Shown: piece after piece, positions 1-11,704 of the stretch | Layout of the letters: every line of letters starts with the position of its first letter | Numbering within the stretch: the first letter of the stretch is position 1 | DNA from: Acanthosoma haemorrhoidale | Taxonomy: Eukaryota; Arthropoda; Insecta; Hemiptera; Acanthosomatidae | Length of the DNA stretch: 64,000 nt | Assembly: GCA_930367205.1 (NCBI GenBank) | Contig: OV884011.1 | Span: 38,577,754-38,641,753, forward strand | Reading direction: 5' to 3' | The notes under the pieces: generated by a model | What the model was told of the DNA's origin: nothing | Seen by the model: the letters and a program-made list of their open reading frames with translations, nothing else | Database searches by the model: none | Made by a program: the position numbers and the translations under genes

Positions 1-819
1 AGTAGTGAACCCAGGGTTTATGGGGTTTGTTGCCTGAAGATGGCGGCATAGAGTTGTATAAACCGTTCTGTGCAAAGAAATATTTTAAAAAGTCATGAAA
101 ATATTATTCACTATCTCTTGAGTTTGTCACCTCTTCCAAGCCTAACAGTATTTTTTTCGGTTTCGGGCCCCCCGAAACAGTCTAATCGTCAATGATATAA
201 AACAAGTGGATAGGAACAAACGCGCTAATGTAGAGCATTCATTGGAAAGTACTCAATCACTTCATTTGGGAGAGTTCACCTAAGTAGAAGTGGGATTTTT
301 TTACTGAATTCGGAGAGAAGTGAGTGGAATTCCCTCAATCCGGGGGACTATTACTTGCCATTATCTTGGAAAGGGCAGCTTCAATCAGCAGGGGAAGTGT
401 GTGTGTGCTCAATACAAGGCGAAAGCAAACCTCTTGAAAGGGTACCGATGTACATAGCATTCCTTCCTTGCTTGTAGAACGTTGTCTATTTCTCTGTTCT
501 GAGTTTCACCTCTTTGCCAAAAATACCTGAAGCAGATAAAGAAGCGTGAAATCGAGCTTATTCAAAGTATTACAACCATGTAAGAATCGCTAGTCTACCC
601 TCAGAGTTCGCCTATTAAACTAAAGGATCTCATATTACCCGGGGATACATCTAATCATGAGTGTATTTTTTTTAACATTGATTATGGAAAGAAATTGCAT
701 TATTTTAAATATAAATAAGCGAAACGAAGGACAAAGGAAGCGAATAAACGATTATTGTATCAAAAATATTTCTTTTTATTTGTATTATCATCTCAATCAC
801 TAAAAATCGCTTGTAAAAA
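1..819. other. No recognised gene
   Basis: AT-rich DNA with no convincing coding signal. There is a short perfect hairpin near 163-179 (TTTCGGG, three-base loop, CCCGAAA). The first 60 bases contain CCTGAAGATGGCGGC, which faintly resembles the CCTGAAGAT start of the segment at 59.26 kb, but it is too short to assign. Confidence 0.4.
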
Positions 820-1128
820 TTACTGATGTTTGTTGTCAAAATTGTTTTGTTTTTTTAACATCTTTGAAATTATTTTTGAGAAAAACTCAAGAATAAACTT
901 CAAGAAATTCAAATCGTAAATCCTGGGAAACGTTAATAATCTAGGTACCGAGATTTCACACAGCTGGCAATTGTTGTTATTGCACTGAACAGCATATTTC
1001 CAAGTTTTGTGGAATGTACTTTTTACATTCGTAGAATATGTTGCGAAAATATCAAGACTACTGTAAATCGTTGTCCTTATAGAATTAATAAATTCTAAGC
1101 GTGCTTCCCTAACCCTTTTGACATGCAA
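820..1128 (-). CDS. Exon-like open frame, product unknown
   Basis: A 102-codon open frame on the minus strand that I do not recognise. Its first two thirds (about residues 5-70) have a fairly balanced composition with several Cys residues (CNNNNCQLC around residues 49-57). The last third is rich in Lys, Phe and Asn, as expected from AT-rich non-coding DNA. A possible splice acceptor (GGGTTAG before GGAAGCACGC) lies near its 5' end, and an AATAAA motif lies about 45 bp past the stop. AATAAA is frequent by chance in DNA this AT-rich, so the support is weak. It could be a terminal exon or simply a chance frame. Confidence 0.22.
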   Translation of the reverse strand: MHVKRVREARLEFINSIRTTIYSSLDIFATYSTNVKSTFHKTWKYAVQCNNNNCQLCEISVPRLLTFPRIYDLNFLKFILEFFSKIISKMLKKQNNFDNKHQ

Positions 1129-4063
1129 ATTCTACATGGGGGGGGGGAAAGGGTCGCCTTACACGTTTTTGCTTTGATATTCAATACTGTGTGACATTTT
1201 GAAACTTGTACCCGGACATTTGTTTACGTTTAATAAACACTCACAGCGTAATTAATTCTGTTTTGTGTGGGTAAAGGTTCATATTTCAGCGTTGCAGGAA
1301 GTGCCACCATGTGTTGTGGTCAGCCTGGCTATTTATTTGCTAGTTATGTATACTAGTAAATAACATTTTTTTTTTCAATCGATACGCCAAAAAAACTTGT
1401 TTTTCGTTACAAAAACTGAGGGGTAGCCTTTCAAATAACATGTTAAATCTTCATTGGCCTGTTTCGCTTATGCAATCTGTGTCAATGTTTACATTGACTA
1501 AGAAATTGGTTCGGTTGAAGGGTGCCGCATCGAAATACGACAGTGCTTTGGTTCAGACATTGATCCGTTCACAATACTTCAAAAGTCAAAATAAGTATTA
1601 GTACTAATCTTAGTTAGTTTTATCCACAAGAAGTTTTGTTCATATCATTTATAATTCGTGTCTTTGAATTTTAACCAAACACTCAGTATATTTCGAGGCA
1701 TTACGGAATATAACTTTCAATTTGAGACAGACGATTACCCTGTTTCAAAGTACAGATTCTTCATTCGACTACGGCAACCAGACCGAACCAATTCACCGGC
1801 ATTACTGCACGAAGATACCGCGAACTGACATGAACATAAAGCATTGTCTGGTTGACATTTAAACGATAAAGAGGACAACCCTAGCCGAGATGTTTGCGAA
1901 ATAGAAGATATTCCCACAGGGGAAAGCACACGGGGTCGTGGCGTGTGCTGGTCCCGACGCTTGTGAAATTTGCTACCTCACTGATTTTCCTGTATATCGT
2001 CGGTAGCAAGCCCATTGTTTCCTACAAGGAGGATATATCAATGGCATAAAAACAATAGGACGTTCAAGAACGGAGCGATTATGAATAGCGCTCGAGAGTC
2101 AGGCGGTGAGTGATCTATCCTCGACACTTGGGTACGCTTTGGTCATAGGAAGAGTCATAACATGAGTAGTGAATTTAACCACCAAATATTATGACTTCTC
2201 GAAGTCATGTCCCTTAACACTTGGCTTAAAAAATCCAATGGATTAACACTTAAAAGGGGGGGGGATGTGGAACTTGAATAAAGGTCCTTTCCGCTAAATT
2301 TTATGAGTTCCCAAGATACCTCATGGTTAACGTTTAAATGACTGCTTGGTTGCCCATTAAGTCAAACAAAAGTAGCAAAAAAGTTAAACCGATTTTCATA
2401 AATATAATTTATAATAATTAATGACTAGATCAGTCGTCACCGATTATTTTCCCCGGAGGTCCGTTTCAAAACATTGTGAAACTTTACATTACACATTCTA
2501 CTATCCTAAGCTACCTGGTTAGAAAAACTGTTTTTTGAAATCAGTTGTTATCTTACGTGTAAAACACGACGGATGCCAGTGAAGCATTATGAATACCAAA
2601 TCACAAACAGCATTAATACCAAATCAATAGTATTTTATAATGAGTTTTAGAATAGAATAAAGTCAATAAAAGGTACTTATGAATTCAAAAGGACTTACTC
2701 ACTCAGGTCAATATGGCTAATGTCCATTGAGGAAAATGGCACGTTGTATTTTGAACAGCCTGACAGAAATTTGGAGTCAAGTTGGGGCAGCTGATTATCA
2801 TCTAGTTGTTAGTTAAGGAGGTAATATGTTACCCAAGTCTCCCTCAACGATTGCCACCTGTACGGTACACGCTGGTCCAGTATGGTGCAGTTATTATTTA
2901 GACTCGACCTATAATAATAACTTTAGAGGGATGCTGTATTTAAAACTCAAGTTTTGTATATATAATTATTAAATGAGGAGAAAGGAGTTTAATAAAGAGT
3001 ATAGAAATCATGATCAAAAGTATAAGTCAATGTTAAATAAATCGAGTTTATCTCTCTACAATAAATCTACCAATAATATTGGAGTGTTACCGGTATAATT
3101 AGAGTAAGGTAATCAAATCAGGAAAGGTAATGATAGTTCAAAGGCCATCGGTGATCTTGTGAATGCAGTATACGTATACCATTATTTTAGCCAAGGATGG
3201 AGACAGCAAAAACGAAGTCAACTCTGCAATTATATTTATTTTATTTGAAATCATTTAAATTGTCCAATTGAAAGTAAAGCAGCAACATATATCTACGCTT
3301 TTGAAAAAAACAAAACTAAAAATTTATAGATAAATAAATAGATATTTTTATTTTTCCTTAATTAAAGTCTAATTATAGCTCAAACTGTTTTAAACAAAGA
3401 AAACCAAGACAATAATATTGTTAATAACTACAATGATATTGTGCATTCCTAGTTTTACGTCTTATATCCAAGGTTTTCTTGTTATGTCATCATTCCTTAT
3501 TTCTTTTGGAGTGAAATTTAGTATTTTATATAATCATAAAGTTATTAATTAATAACCCACAATTATTTTTTATCTAACAACATTAGATTTTCCCATGGTA
3601 TTTTATTCAATGCAACGGAGATACTGATAATAATTAAAACGACAATAAAAAAGTGGATGGGAAGATTCTATTACATAATGGGTGGTCAGACTAGCGATGC
3701 AAACATCCTTTTACAAATAGAGGGGAGCTCCCTCTTATTTTCTAACAGCGGGATTTCTTTGCAGCATTACAAAGAGGTAGCTTCACCACTTCGCGGAATA
3801 TGAGGTAAGGGGGCAAAATGCACAATCATGGCAGAATATATTTTTTGCGCTGGAAAAAAAAAATAACTGCGAATAATCGATGAAAATATGATGAGTAATA
3901 GAACGCTATATAAATATAAACCATACTTTGTTGTGCTCATGCCTTAGCAAAAAATCGTACACATGACATATGTGCTGTCATGATGGACTTCGAAATGTGT
4001 CAAATAATTGACTATTTTTCCCGAATCACAAACCACTGGGTGTCCTGTCGAAGACGTCTGCCT
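1129..4063. other. Non-coding, no recognised gene
   Basis: Pure G tracts at 1138-1147 and 2256-2264 stand out. Positions 1670-1740 hold a diverged copy of a dispersed repeat (core CAGTATATTTCGAGG) also seen near 24.97 and 26.34 kb. From about 1735 to 2260 one plus-strand frame is interrupted by only about half a dozen stops, but its translation matches nothing I know. From 2.3 to 4.06 kb I see only AT-rich sequence. Confidence 0.4.
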
Positions 4064-4136
4064 GCCCCTGTGGCCTAATGGATAAGGCATCGGTCTCCTA
4101 AACCGGGGATTGTGGGTTCGAGTCCCACCAGGGGTA
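4064..4136 (+). tRNA. tRNA-Arg (anticodon CCT)
   Basis: A complete 73-nt cloverleaf. Acceptor arms are GCCCCTG and CAGGGGT with discriminator A. The D arm is GGCCTAATGGATAAGGC, the anticodon stem-loop is CGGT-CTCCTAA-ACCG giving anticodon CCT (reads AGG), and the T arm is GTGGGTTCGAGTCCCAC. Box A (TGGCCTAATGG) and box B (GGTTCGAGTCC) are both intact, and a TTTTTT run directly after the 3' end fits a pol III terminator. No intron. It differs from the second tRNA-Arg copy (16748-16820, opposite strand) only at loop position 32, C here and T there. Nothing in the sequence suggests it is inactive. Confidence 0.96.
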
Positions 4137-4967
4137 TGTTTTTTGATCCAAATTTAATCATTATGTAAGCCTCCATATGAGAAAATATTTCTATCACCAA
4201 ACACAAATATGGTAGCGGAATGTACACACACCACATACCTTCATATTTTTTTTTACTTTATACTGGTAATCTCCATTTCCAATGTACGTAAGATCACAAT
4301 TAAAAATCAGCCAATTCTGCTGACGCGTCCCCGTACAATGCACATGTTTGGTCAGGGATACGTTTCGTTAATTACAAAAAGTTATTCTTGAAAAAAATTC
4401 AAAACACAATTTGCGAAAATATTTCTACCAACAAACACAGTTGTCGTGTGAGTGATAGAGAGCCACTGCCTTCGCAAAAACAACTGCAAGTAGTTGAAGA
4501 CATCGGATAGCTAAGTTCTAAAATTATCGGACCTCCCGGGTGAGCTATTTATCCATAAGTCGCTCACGATCTGTCATGCTCAATTGTTGTTTATGGGCCT
4601 AGAACATTAGTCGAAGAGTAAACATACATAACAAATCGTAATTCACAATTACAAATGGCGAAGAATTAATTTTCTGGCACCTCGAGGTCACTGGTGAAAT
4701 ATTAACATCTCCTACGAGACATCTAATAATACTGAAAGGTCAGTGAATTCGCTTTTAACTTTTGCTGCATAAATTAGACAAGTTTAAAAAAACAATTAAC
4801 CATAAAATATAGCATAATTCTATAACAGATCGAAATATGCTGAATGGTTTTTGGTTAAAATATAGTAATTGGAAGTATGGCAAAATGATTAAATGTGAAA
4901 AAGTTGGGTCTGTTTCGCGGACGTTCAAGATTTCTCCAGTCCCATTACAGAAGCTAATCAGCTTTAA
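4137..4967. other. Non-coding spacer
   Basis: AT-rich DNA downstream of the tRNA gene. No coding frame of note and no repeat that I can match elsewhere in the window. Confidence 0.4.
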
Positions 4968-5184
4968 ATTAGTAGTCATTGTCAAACTGAAGGTGAGCCC
5001 CATCACCTAGAATTGTATTCATGTTATAACTTTTAACCTCAAATCTAAATTATGTAACCCAATCCCCTCCTTCAAATGCATCTGCGCATAGCAGAATAAG
5101 GAGAAAACTGTCAATTCTTGTTCATTGATTTTGTTCATTTTTCACATATTGTATTAAATTCAAGGGGTTTAGGAAAAAAAAAAA
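4968..5184 (+). repeat. Short retroposon, hairpin-start family, copy 1
   Basis: Begins near ATTAGTAGT, then GGTGAGCCCCATCACC (from 4992), which folds as a 5-bp hairpin with a six-base loop. It ends CAAGGGGTTTAGG followed by an A tract. The A tail and the variable 5' ends of sister copies point to RNA-mediated copying. Internal CCTCCTTCAAATGCATCTGCG is shared with the copies at 5185 and 15656. No tRNA-like promoter is visible, so it may be the 3' tail of a longer LINE rather than a SINE. Confidence 0.7.
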
Positions 5185-5391
5185 TTAGTAGTAATCTGAA
5201 GATGAGCCCCATCACCTAGTCCTGTACCCAGTGATTTGTAATTTTAACTTCAAATAGAAAATTGTTATTGTCATTCTACCCTCCTTCGAATGCATACGCA
5301 GATATGCAGTAAGATGAGAAATCTGTAAATCGAAAATTTGTAAATTGTAAAACTTTTGATCAATAAAGGGGTTTTGAAAAAAAAAAAAAAA
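5185..5391 (+). repeat. Short retroposon, hairpin-start family, copy 2 (tandem)
   Basis: Follows the A tail of copy 1 directly in the same orientation. It repeats the ATTAGTAGT start, then GATGAGCCCCATCACC, the CCTCCTTCGAATGCAT segment, and ends AATAAAGGGGTTTTG plus a 14-A run. The head-to-tail arrangement could come from insertion into the first copy's A tail or from a tandem template. Confidence 0.7.
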
Positions 5392-5856
5392 TTAAATTAC
5401 TGGTTTTGTTCTCATGTTTTCGGAGTCATTAATGTTTTGAAAGCCGACAGATTCCAGCCGATATTTTGTGTCAATGTTTTAAGTATTTTCAATGGTTTTT
5501 ATTCTTGGGAAAATAATGATTTTTACTGACAGACATTTTTTAATAAATATAATGAAGAACTCTTGATCAATACCGTTTTATCACAATCCGGAGAGTACCT
5601 CTCGATATATGACTCATCACTTATGAAGTTTTGGTTTTTTTTTTAGTTTATACACATTTGAAAATAAAATAACTGTAAAAAAAGTTATGAAAAATGAAAT
5701 AATAATAGCAAACAAAATAATTTTAATAGGAATGTGGAAATAGTAAACAGAAGAGTGTTAACAGCCAGTTGTGGACTAAAGTCAGATCTAATAAAAAGCC
5801 TTTTATATCAATCCTATTGTTTAATTAAGGTAAGTGATAAAAAAAATGTTAGAACA
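5392..5856. other. Non-coding spacer
   Basis: AT-rich sequence between two repeat groups. Nothing recognised. Confidence 0.4.
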
Positions 5857-6065
5857 TTTATTAGGTAGGTGAAATGTGATAAAATTAGTATGTATGTGGA
5901 GTGTGCACTTTTAAATCTTGTTTTTTTTTAATATGAATACTACTTATTGTTTTCTTTCTTTTTCTTTATTCCTAAATCATTTTGCTTGGTTCATAACAAA
6001 TGACTTTTAGTAACTAGAAGTTGTCAAAAACGTTGTTAGTTATATGGATTGTGGATGTCGTTTAA
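5857..6065 (+). repeat. Direct repeat, copy 1 (~200 bp)
   Basis: Aligns with 6503-6725 over its whole length. Shared landmarks are CATTTATTA at the start, ACTTTTAA, TACTATTTATTGTTTT (TACTACTTATTG here), GACTTTTAGTAACTAGAAG, AACGTTGTT and GGATTGTGGATG. Copies have diverged by substitutions and small gaps. No tRNA-like head is visible before this copy. Confidence 0.65.
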
Positions 6066-6440
6066 AAATTAAAAAATAATATTGGGGATTCAAAGAAATG
6101 CGCTATTTTGTTATTCCCTATTTGAAAAATTAAACAGGTAATATTGAAAAAAAGAAGGTTGTTGGCACCTGCCCCCCCTCGACTGGAGAATTGTAAAGAA
6201 TAACAGTTCCTTTGGAATCCACCCCATCGCAAAAAACCACTCCTTCCTGGTTTTTCTCTGAGGTCGAACACCTTTGCAGACCGAGTTCATCACCGAGCAT
6301 AGTCGACATAGCAACTGTTTTTTTGTAAAGCTTTGCCTAAGACCAGTAGATGCTATTTTTCCTATCTCCACCCTTTAGAATGATTAAGTTGAGTTATAGT
6401 CATTACGTTTTATAGGAAGGACGTAAAAAAAATTTTTTTT
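6066..6440. other. Spacer between direct repeats
   Basis: Two overlapping minus-strand frames of 69 and 86 codons cross this stretch, but neither resembles a known family. Nothing else recognised. Confidence 0.35.
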
Positions 6441-6447
6441 ACTAGCC

Positions 6448-6500
6448 AAAAATAGCTCAGTGGAAGAGAGCCAGGCCGGCGATCAGGGGGTCCTATGTCA
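6448..6500 (+). repeat. tRNA-like head of a short repeat
   Basis: TAGCTCAGTGGAAGAG is a perfect pol III box A in a tRNA D-arm context. About 30 bases later GGGGGTCCTATGTC is a badly decayed box B region. It sits just upstream of the second direct-repeat copy, so head plus body probably form one old tRNA-derived SINE. The parent tRNA cannot be named because the anticodon arm is eroded. Confidence 0.4.
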
Positions 6501-6502
6501 GT

Positions 6503-6725
6503 GCATTTATTACGCAGATGAGAGGTGATAAGATTAATATGTTATGTGCAGTGTGAACTTTTAAGTTTAGTTTTATTGATTATGATTACTATTTATTGTT
6601 TTAACTGTCTCTAATTAATTTTGTTTGCCTCCAAATACCTGAACAATGCTTTTTTCATATGACTTTTAGTAACTAGAAGCTGTCGAAAACGTTGTTGGTA
6701 ATTAGGATTGTGGATGATGTATTTG
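6503..6725 (+). repeat. Direct repeat, copy 2 (~200 bp)
   Basis: Partner of 5857-6065, same orientation and about 645 bp away. It carries the GACTTTTAGTAACTAGAAG and AACGTTGTTGG landmarks and follows the tRNA-like head at 6448. Confidence 0.65.
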
Positions 6726-9147
6726 TTTTTTATGGTTGGACGTAGCATGTAACTTAAAAAAAAATTATGTAGCAAAGTAATCATGAATTTCACTTTAACT
6801 TATTGTATGTTTGTTTCTTCTAGCTTTTTGTCTAGTAACTATTACTTGTCTTCGACGCATCCAAACTTGTACAACTTATACCAGATATCACAAGTTTGTA
6901 TGTAGATAATATTGTATTTAGGGGACATAATGTGTTTAGGGACAGGATTCACTTACCAAAACGTCTTACGAAATCCTACAAAGCTGCATAACTCACCTGA
7001 AAAAAAAAATTGTGTCAACACAAATCTAGATGTTTAATATATATTAAGCTTTCTTACAAAATAAAAACACTCAAAAAAAAAAAGCTATTATTATTAATAA
7101 TAATAATGATTTATTCGTATTTGACAATGGTTGGCCTTACAGACATAGTTGAGTTACTTTTTTTGAATGAGTTAAATTCCCCCACCCTCAACAAAATCCT
7201 CCTCGAGTCTTTTCTACCATTTTTCTCTTTTCCACCTGGTAGCCCACAGGCAATTATAAATTTCAACAGCGGAAAAACTCTAACCATACGGTATACTATT
7301 ACTTAATAATATTCCGGTAATCCGTGGGAAGGAAACAGTAGAAGTGATCCACTCGGGAAATAAAGTGTGAAGCTCCCAGGAGTTGTGCAACATAACGACG
7401 GCCACACCCGGACGTCTTCTGGAACAATGGACGGAACACGGAGAACTCCGGGTTCTTAGGACTTATTTGGAAAGTGAGCTTACGTTTTGGTATCGGAGTT
7501 AGAAGCAAGAAGAAATTTACCAACAAATAAAACATTTTAGGGAAACGACGCTAGAAAATACTTTTTCATAAACAGTTCATTTTACGATAACTAAATCGAT
7601 TAGAGTACATTTTTTTCTATAATGTTCTAATCATTTTTTTTTATAATAAATATTTTTTTTGCAGGACTATGAGGAAACGTTAAATCTTGAATAGCTTCTG
7701 AGCCGAGGGTTTTTTTACGTTAATTTTTTACTTAATGAAAGTTGTCAACCAAAACACCATTAAATCAACTAGATTTGAACCAAGAGCCTTCATATTATCA
7801 TGCAGTTACACTTACCACGACACCATTTAAGATCCCCTAATTTTTTATAGTATGCATTGTATACACATTAAAAAAAAAAGCTTTTGTTCTGAGGTATCTT
7901 CAAGGGTCATTTTTACTTTTGATCTCAAAATGGTTAGTTTTCCCCTGATTGTAAGGATGCCAATATAATGAGACAAGTTCTGAGGAAATCCACCAGTTAC
8001 TAATAATCAACTTTTTATTCTTTAAATCCACGACCTGTAGTGAGATGAGGGTGACTAAGAGCAACTAGAATCGATCCATCGTACCAGAGGCTGAAGAATG
8101 GTCAGAATTCGGTCATTGGATTCCCAATGCCATATAATCCTGTTCAGGGCAGCTCCGTTTGTGACCAGTAAACGGATTGATAGCTAAAGCGTGTTCGTTA
8201 GCGAGACTAAAGGATCGCCTTTTACAGAAGTAGTTGTGAAGATGTGTTCCGCCTATTGATCCAGCCTCGTTGAGGAAGGGGATTATGGATTTCTGGGTCA
8301 GTGAATGTCTCTTGAGTACCGAGGACTGTTAGCAGACGCATAACTCCCTTAATAGCACGCGGAAGCAGTTGGGTTTCATTTATTCTGCAAAAGCAGTCTT
8401 GATGAGGGGTGGTGGGGGGGGGCATACAGATAGCTAATCGCATATTAGGGAATATTCTCTGCTTGTTTGTCTAATCTCTTTTATCTTGTGTTGTGCTGGT
8501 ACGGCTTAGTCGACAGAGATTCACATCAAAAGTACTATCATTGCAACAGCACTATCGAGAGTTAGTTCGCCTAAAGATACTTTTTTTCTCGCCTAATAAT
8601 GTACTAAATAGTGACTACTTCATAGTCCCTTCAAACTCAACAGAATTTCTACTAACTTTGCAGAGCGAACTATGGTATTCAAATATGTTATGTTAGTATT
8701 TTAGTCAGTTCAGGCCATACGGTTATATGTCCACAAAAAACCATTTCGTGCCACTTTTAGGGTCTTTGCAATGCACGTCGGTGTGTCAGCGAACACATCA
8801 GATATTAAAAACTACTTGGTTCATATTTATTTTGCTTTTCATAAATTTTCGTTCTATTATTATTTATTTTTTACATAAATTCATTATTATGTTCAAATTT
8901 TGTAACTTTGTGTTTTTGATTTTAATAGATTTTTGAGCTGAGATTTATTCTATATGAGTGCCCGTACCTTACGTGGTTACGGGTTTACGCATCCCTAATA
9001 ATTTATAGCTGGTATATGTTCAATATTTAATACACACTACATATATAGTGATTAACTTTTACATAAATACCTAACCCTAAACATTTATAATTTGATGTAT
9101 ATTTATTCCTATACGACCTATTCTTTATTAAGTTTTAGTTATAGTGT
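6726..9147. other. Non-coding, minor repeats
   Basis: Positions 6954-7000 (TTACCAAAA ... AACTCACCTGAAAAAA) match 58379-58446. Positions 7668-7720 (TTAAATCTTGAATAGCTTC) are a diverged copy of a motif near 24.87 and 30.79 kb. The 8.05-8.45 kb part is richer in G+C, holds a nine-G run (8414-8422) and a 73-codon minus-strand frame I cannot identify. Confidence 0.35.
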
Positions 9148-9311
9148 ATGGCGGTTTTAATAACGGAAAAGCAGTCAAAGCTACTATCATTGAAGATACA
9201 ACTCACAACCAGCTCTTAGACATAGATTGGGGTGAATTTGAAACTTGTCAAATCGGTGAGAAATATTCCTTGTTCGAACTTGATGTACAGAAAATTCACT
9301 CAAGGATTTAG
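9148..9311 (+). CDS. Exon-like open frame, product unknown
   Basis: An open frame of roughly 55 codons with protein-like composition: VYGGFNNGKAVKATI near the start, then acidic and aromatic residues (LLDIDWGEFETC), ending in TAG at 9309-9311. It has no ATG near its start. Overlapping splice acceptors (TTTTAG, TTATAG) lie immediately upstream and an AATAAA lies at 9415-9420, about 100 bp after the stop, so a terminal exon is the simplest reading. Purine and codon use are unlike the surrounding low-complexity DNA. I do not recognise the family, and a fragment of an old mobile element is an alternative. Confidence 0.38.
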
Positions 9312-11363
9312 TTTTTTTTTCTGCCAGCTCAGACTTTGAAGTTTTTAAGAAAAACTTTCTCCATTTGTCACCTATTTGCGTAGGATAGCCTCTAGAGGAA
9401 AATTAAGAAAGTGGAATAAAAAATGGAGGGCATTATGCCGATGACAGGAGGGCGAGTTCATGATAGTTACATTTCGAAATGCGGTGACACCTTTTATAAC
9501 TTTCACCTAACCCATCGGGGAATACCATCGTAGGCGGTTCAAACTCCGGGATGTAGGCCGCTGAGAAATTAACTGGTGCCAGGGTATGATTCATAAACTT
9601 AACCGCAAAAGAGTACTTAATATACTGCTACTAGTGGCATTACTAATAATTATAAATAATAGTGGGTCCAATACCACAATTACATTTTCTCAGATATTAC
9701 ATTAGATTTAATGACCTTATATTCGAAACTTCGGATTAGAATATCTGGCCACCTATAATCGTTAGAAGTTTGTTGTAAGCAATAAAAACACTCCTAAAAA
9801 TGTAGTGATATTTAAAATCGTAGCTTTTTATGATGAAGAGTTACAATAAAAAAACTATTCTGGCCATTGCCGGGTAGTTCTACAAGTTGTTTATACATAA
9901 ATACTCCAAATTTGTCAACTCCCAAAGCACTGATTATAAGCAATGCTATAATCAGCACGGCACGTGTGTGTTTAGTTATTTTTTCTTTTCTTTTCTTATA
10001 ATTCAAAAAAGAAAAACCTTAAAACCAGTAGTGTTTTTTTCAATTGATAAATTAATTAATAGAAAAACAAATAAATATTTGACTATCATATTCAGTTGAG
10101 AATCAAATTCAAGATATTGACCTGCAGATTAATGATATTTAATGTTTATTGGTGGTTAAGTAGACTATTATATCATAAAGTCATTAAAACTCTGATTAAA
10201 ATCATTTTCTCAACCTTAACGATTCCTTAATTGTCTAATGCGCAACACTACTTGATTTTTCGCCTTTATTAAGAATAACAAAATACATTTCAAATAAAGC
10301 GAACAGTGCACCGTCTCTGCAGAGCTTGAGCTGAAGCAATAATTTCTTTCCTGGTTAAGCCATTACATCGATAGCTCATTTAAAAAAAGATCTCCTTCCC
10401 ACGGGCCTCGGGGACACAATGTAAACAAAACCTCTCCCATTGTTCTTGGCCCGAGATAACATTTAAGAAAGTAACTCTTAAAACAATTAAATGAGATAAG
10501 AGTTAAGATAAAGATCTCTATCCCCATTATATGATAGAAGCTGGGTTGACTGTCCTCGGTCGAGAAAGGTCTGGATAGGTCAGTCAAAAATCATCCTGCA
10601 GTGTTCCTAACTTGAAATGTTTCAGACAAACACACGAGGGTTCACACTAGTTTGTACAAGATGTTTTGTGTTTTTAATTAGGTCAAATTATTTATATACT
10701 ATACAATTACTGCTGTATATTGGAACGAGAAAATCGAAATACGGCTGTAATTTGGTTTAAACGCTTCAACGCTGCAAATAACTTTAATATTGACTAGCGG
10801 CTCTTTAACATCCTATTATTGGTCTACAATTAGCATTACGCATTAGTTTCATATTATCAATGGGGGGGGGGGGGAAGGAATCCAATACGACCATGATAGA
10901 CGTTTGGACTGATAATAGTCAATTTTTAAAGAGTCAATTTGGAGAACACAACAAGAAACGGAATTTAAATGATAGATGGAGTTTACACGGAATGAACGTG
11001 TCGAGACAGAACGAACCGAATTGTAGAAATATTGTCTCGAAAGAATCGATGTATAAACAGGTACATTCAACGAATAAATTTTCTTTGAAATGCTAAGTTT
11101 CGGAAACGACCCGCCCCACGAAGCATAACATCTAGCTTTAGTTCACCGAAGTCACATTTAAATACAGTATTAATTATTGATGTGCATAGATTTTTTTTTC
11201 TGTAGTGGAGGAAAACTCGTGGTAGTATAAGGAATGTTTTAAAAACAAACATTTGATGACATTGTTGAAAAAACTGAACTGTTTTTTTTGTTTCAGTTTT
11301 AATTTCAATTTATTCTCTTATTTCAGCTTGAGTTAATTAAATCCACTTGATTTACATTTTAGT
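9312..11363. other. Non-coding, no recognised gene
   Basis: Mostly AT-rich. A 13-base pure G run lies at 10862-10874, next to overlapping 70-80-codon frames on both strands that look like shadows of each other and match nothing known. On the minus strand, AATAAA (TTTATT at 11309-11314) lies just downstream of the exon candidate that follows. Confidence 0.35.
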
Positions 11364-11528
11364 TTAGCTAACGATAAGCTTGTGTATATAACCACTATTA
11401 TTCACCCAAGCCTTCAATAACACGCGACCGTTCCTCACTTCCGTGAGCACTTCCTTAATCTTCTTTACCCCACGCCATTGTTTTCGGACGCTACACTTTC
11501 TAGTTCTAATTCGAGTTATTATAGTGGC
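11364..11528 (-). CDS. Possible terminal exon, product unknown
   Basis: A minus-strand frame of about 54 codons opens directly after a strong acceptor: a long pyrimidine tract (CTTTTCTTTTTTTTATTTCAG) ends at 11529. The peptide is basic (RIRTRKCSVRKQWRGVKKIK) and then runs to KAWVNNSGYIHKLIVS and a stop. AATAAA occurs about 50 bp past the stop. The acceptor, open frame, stop and polyadenylation motif are in the right order and spacing for a last exon. The product is not recognised and no upstream exon of compatible phase was identified: the frame at 12444-12695 ends in the wrong phase for a simple join. Confidence 0.4.
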   Translation of the reverse strand, partial: ATIITRIRTRKCSVRKQWRGVKKIKEVLTEVRNGRVLLKAWVNNSGYIHKLIVS

Positions 11529-11704
11529 CTGAAATAAAAAAAAGAAAAGAAAATTATAAGAAAAGTTGAATAGTTTTATCTCGTCAGAGACACTTTCACT
11601 ACACTGAGGTACAACTATTGTCATCATAAGCTCACTTAATATAAACATGGTTAATATTTACCTCCATGATTTTGATAATATTATTAATCAATATTAACAA
11701 TATA

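Noticed and set aside
1275..1360. Perfect GCCACCATG start context near 1304
   Set aside because: The frame ends after 14 codons and no further exon is evident.
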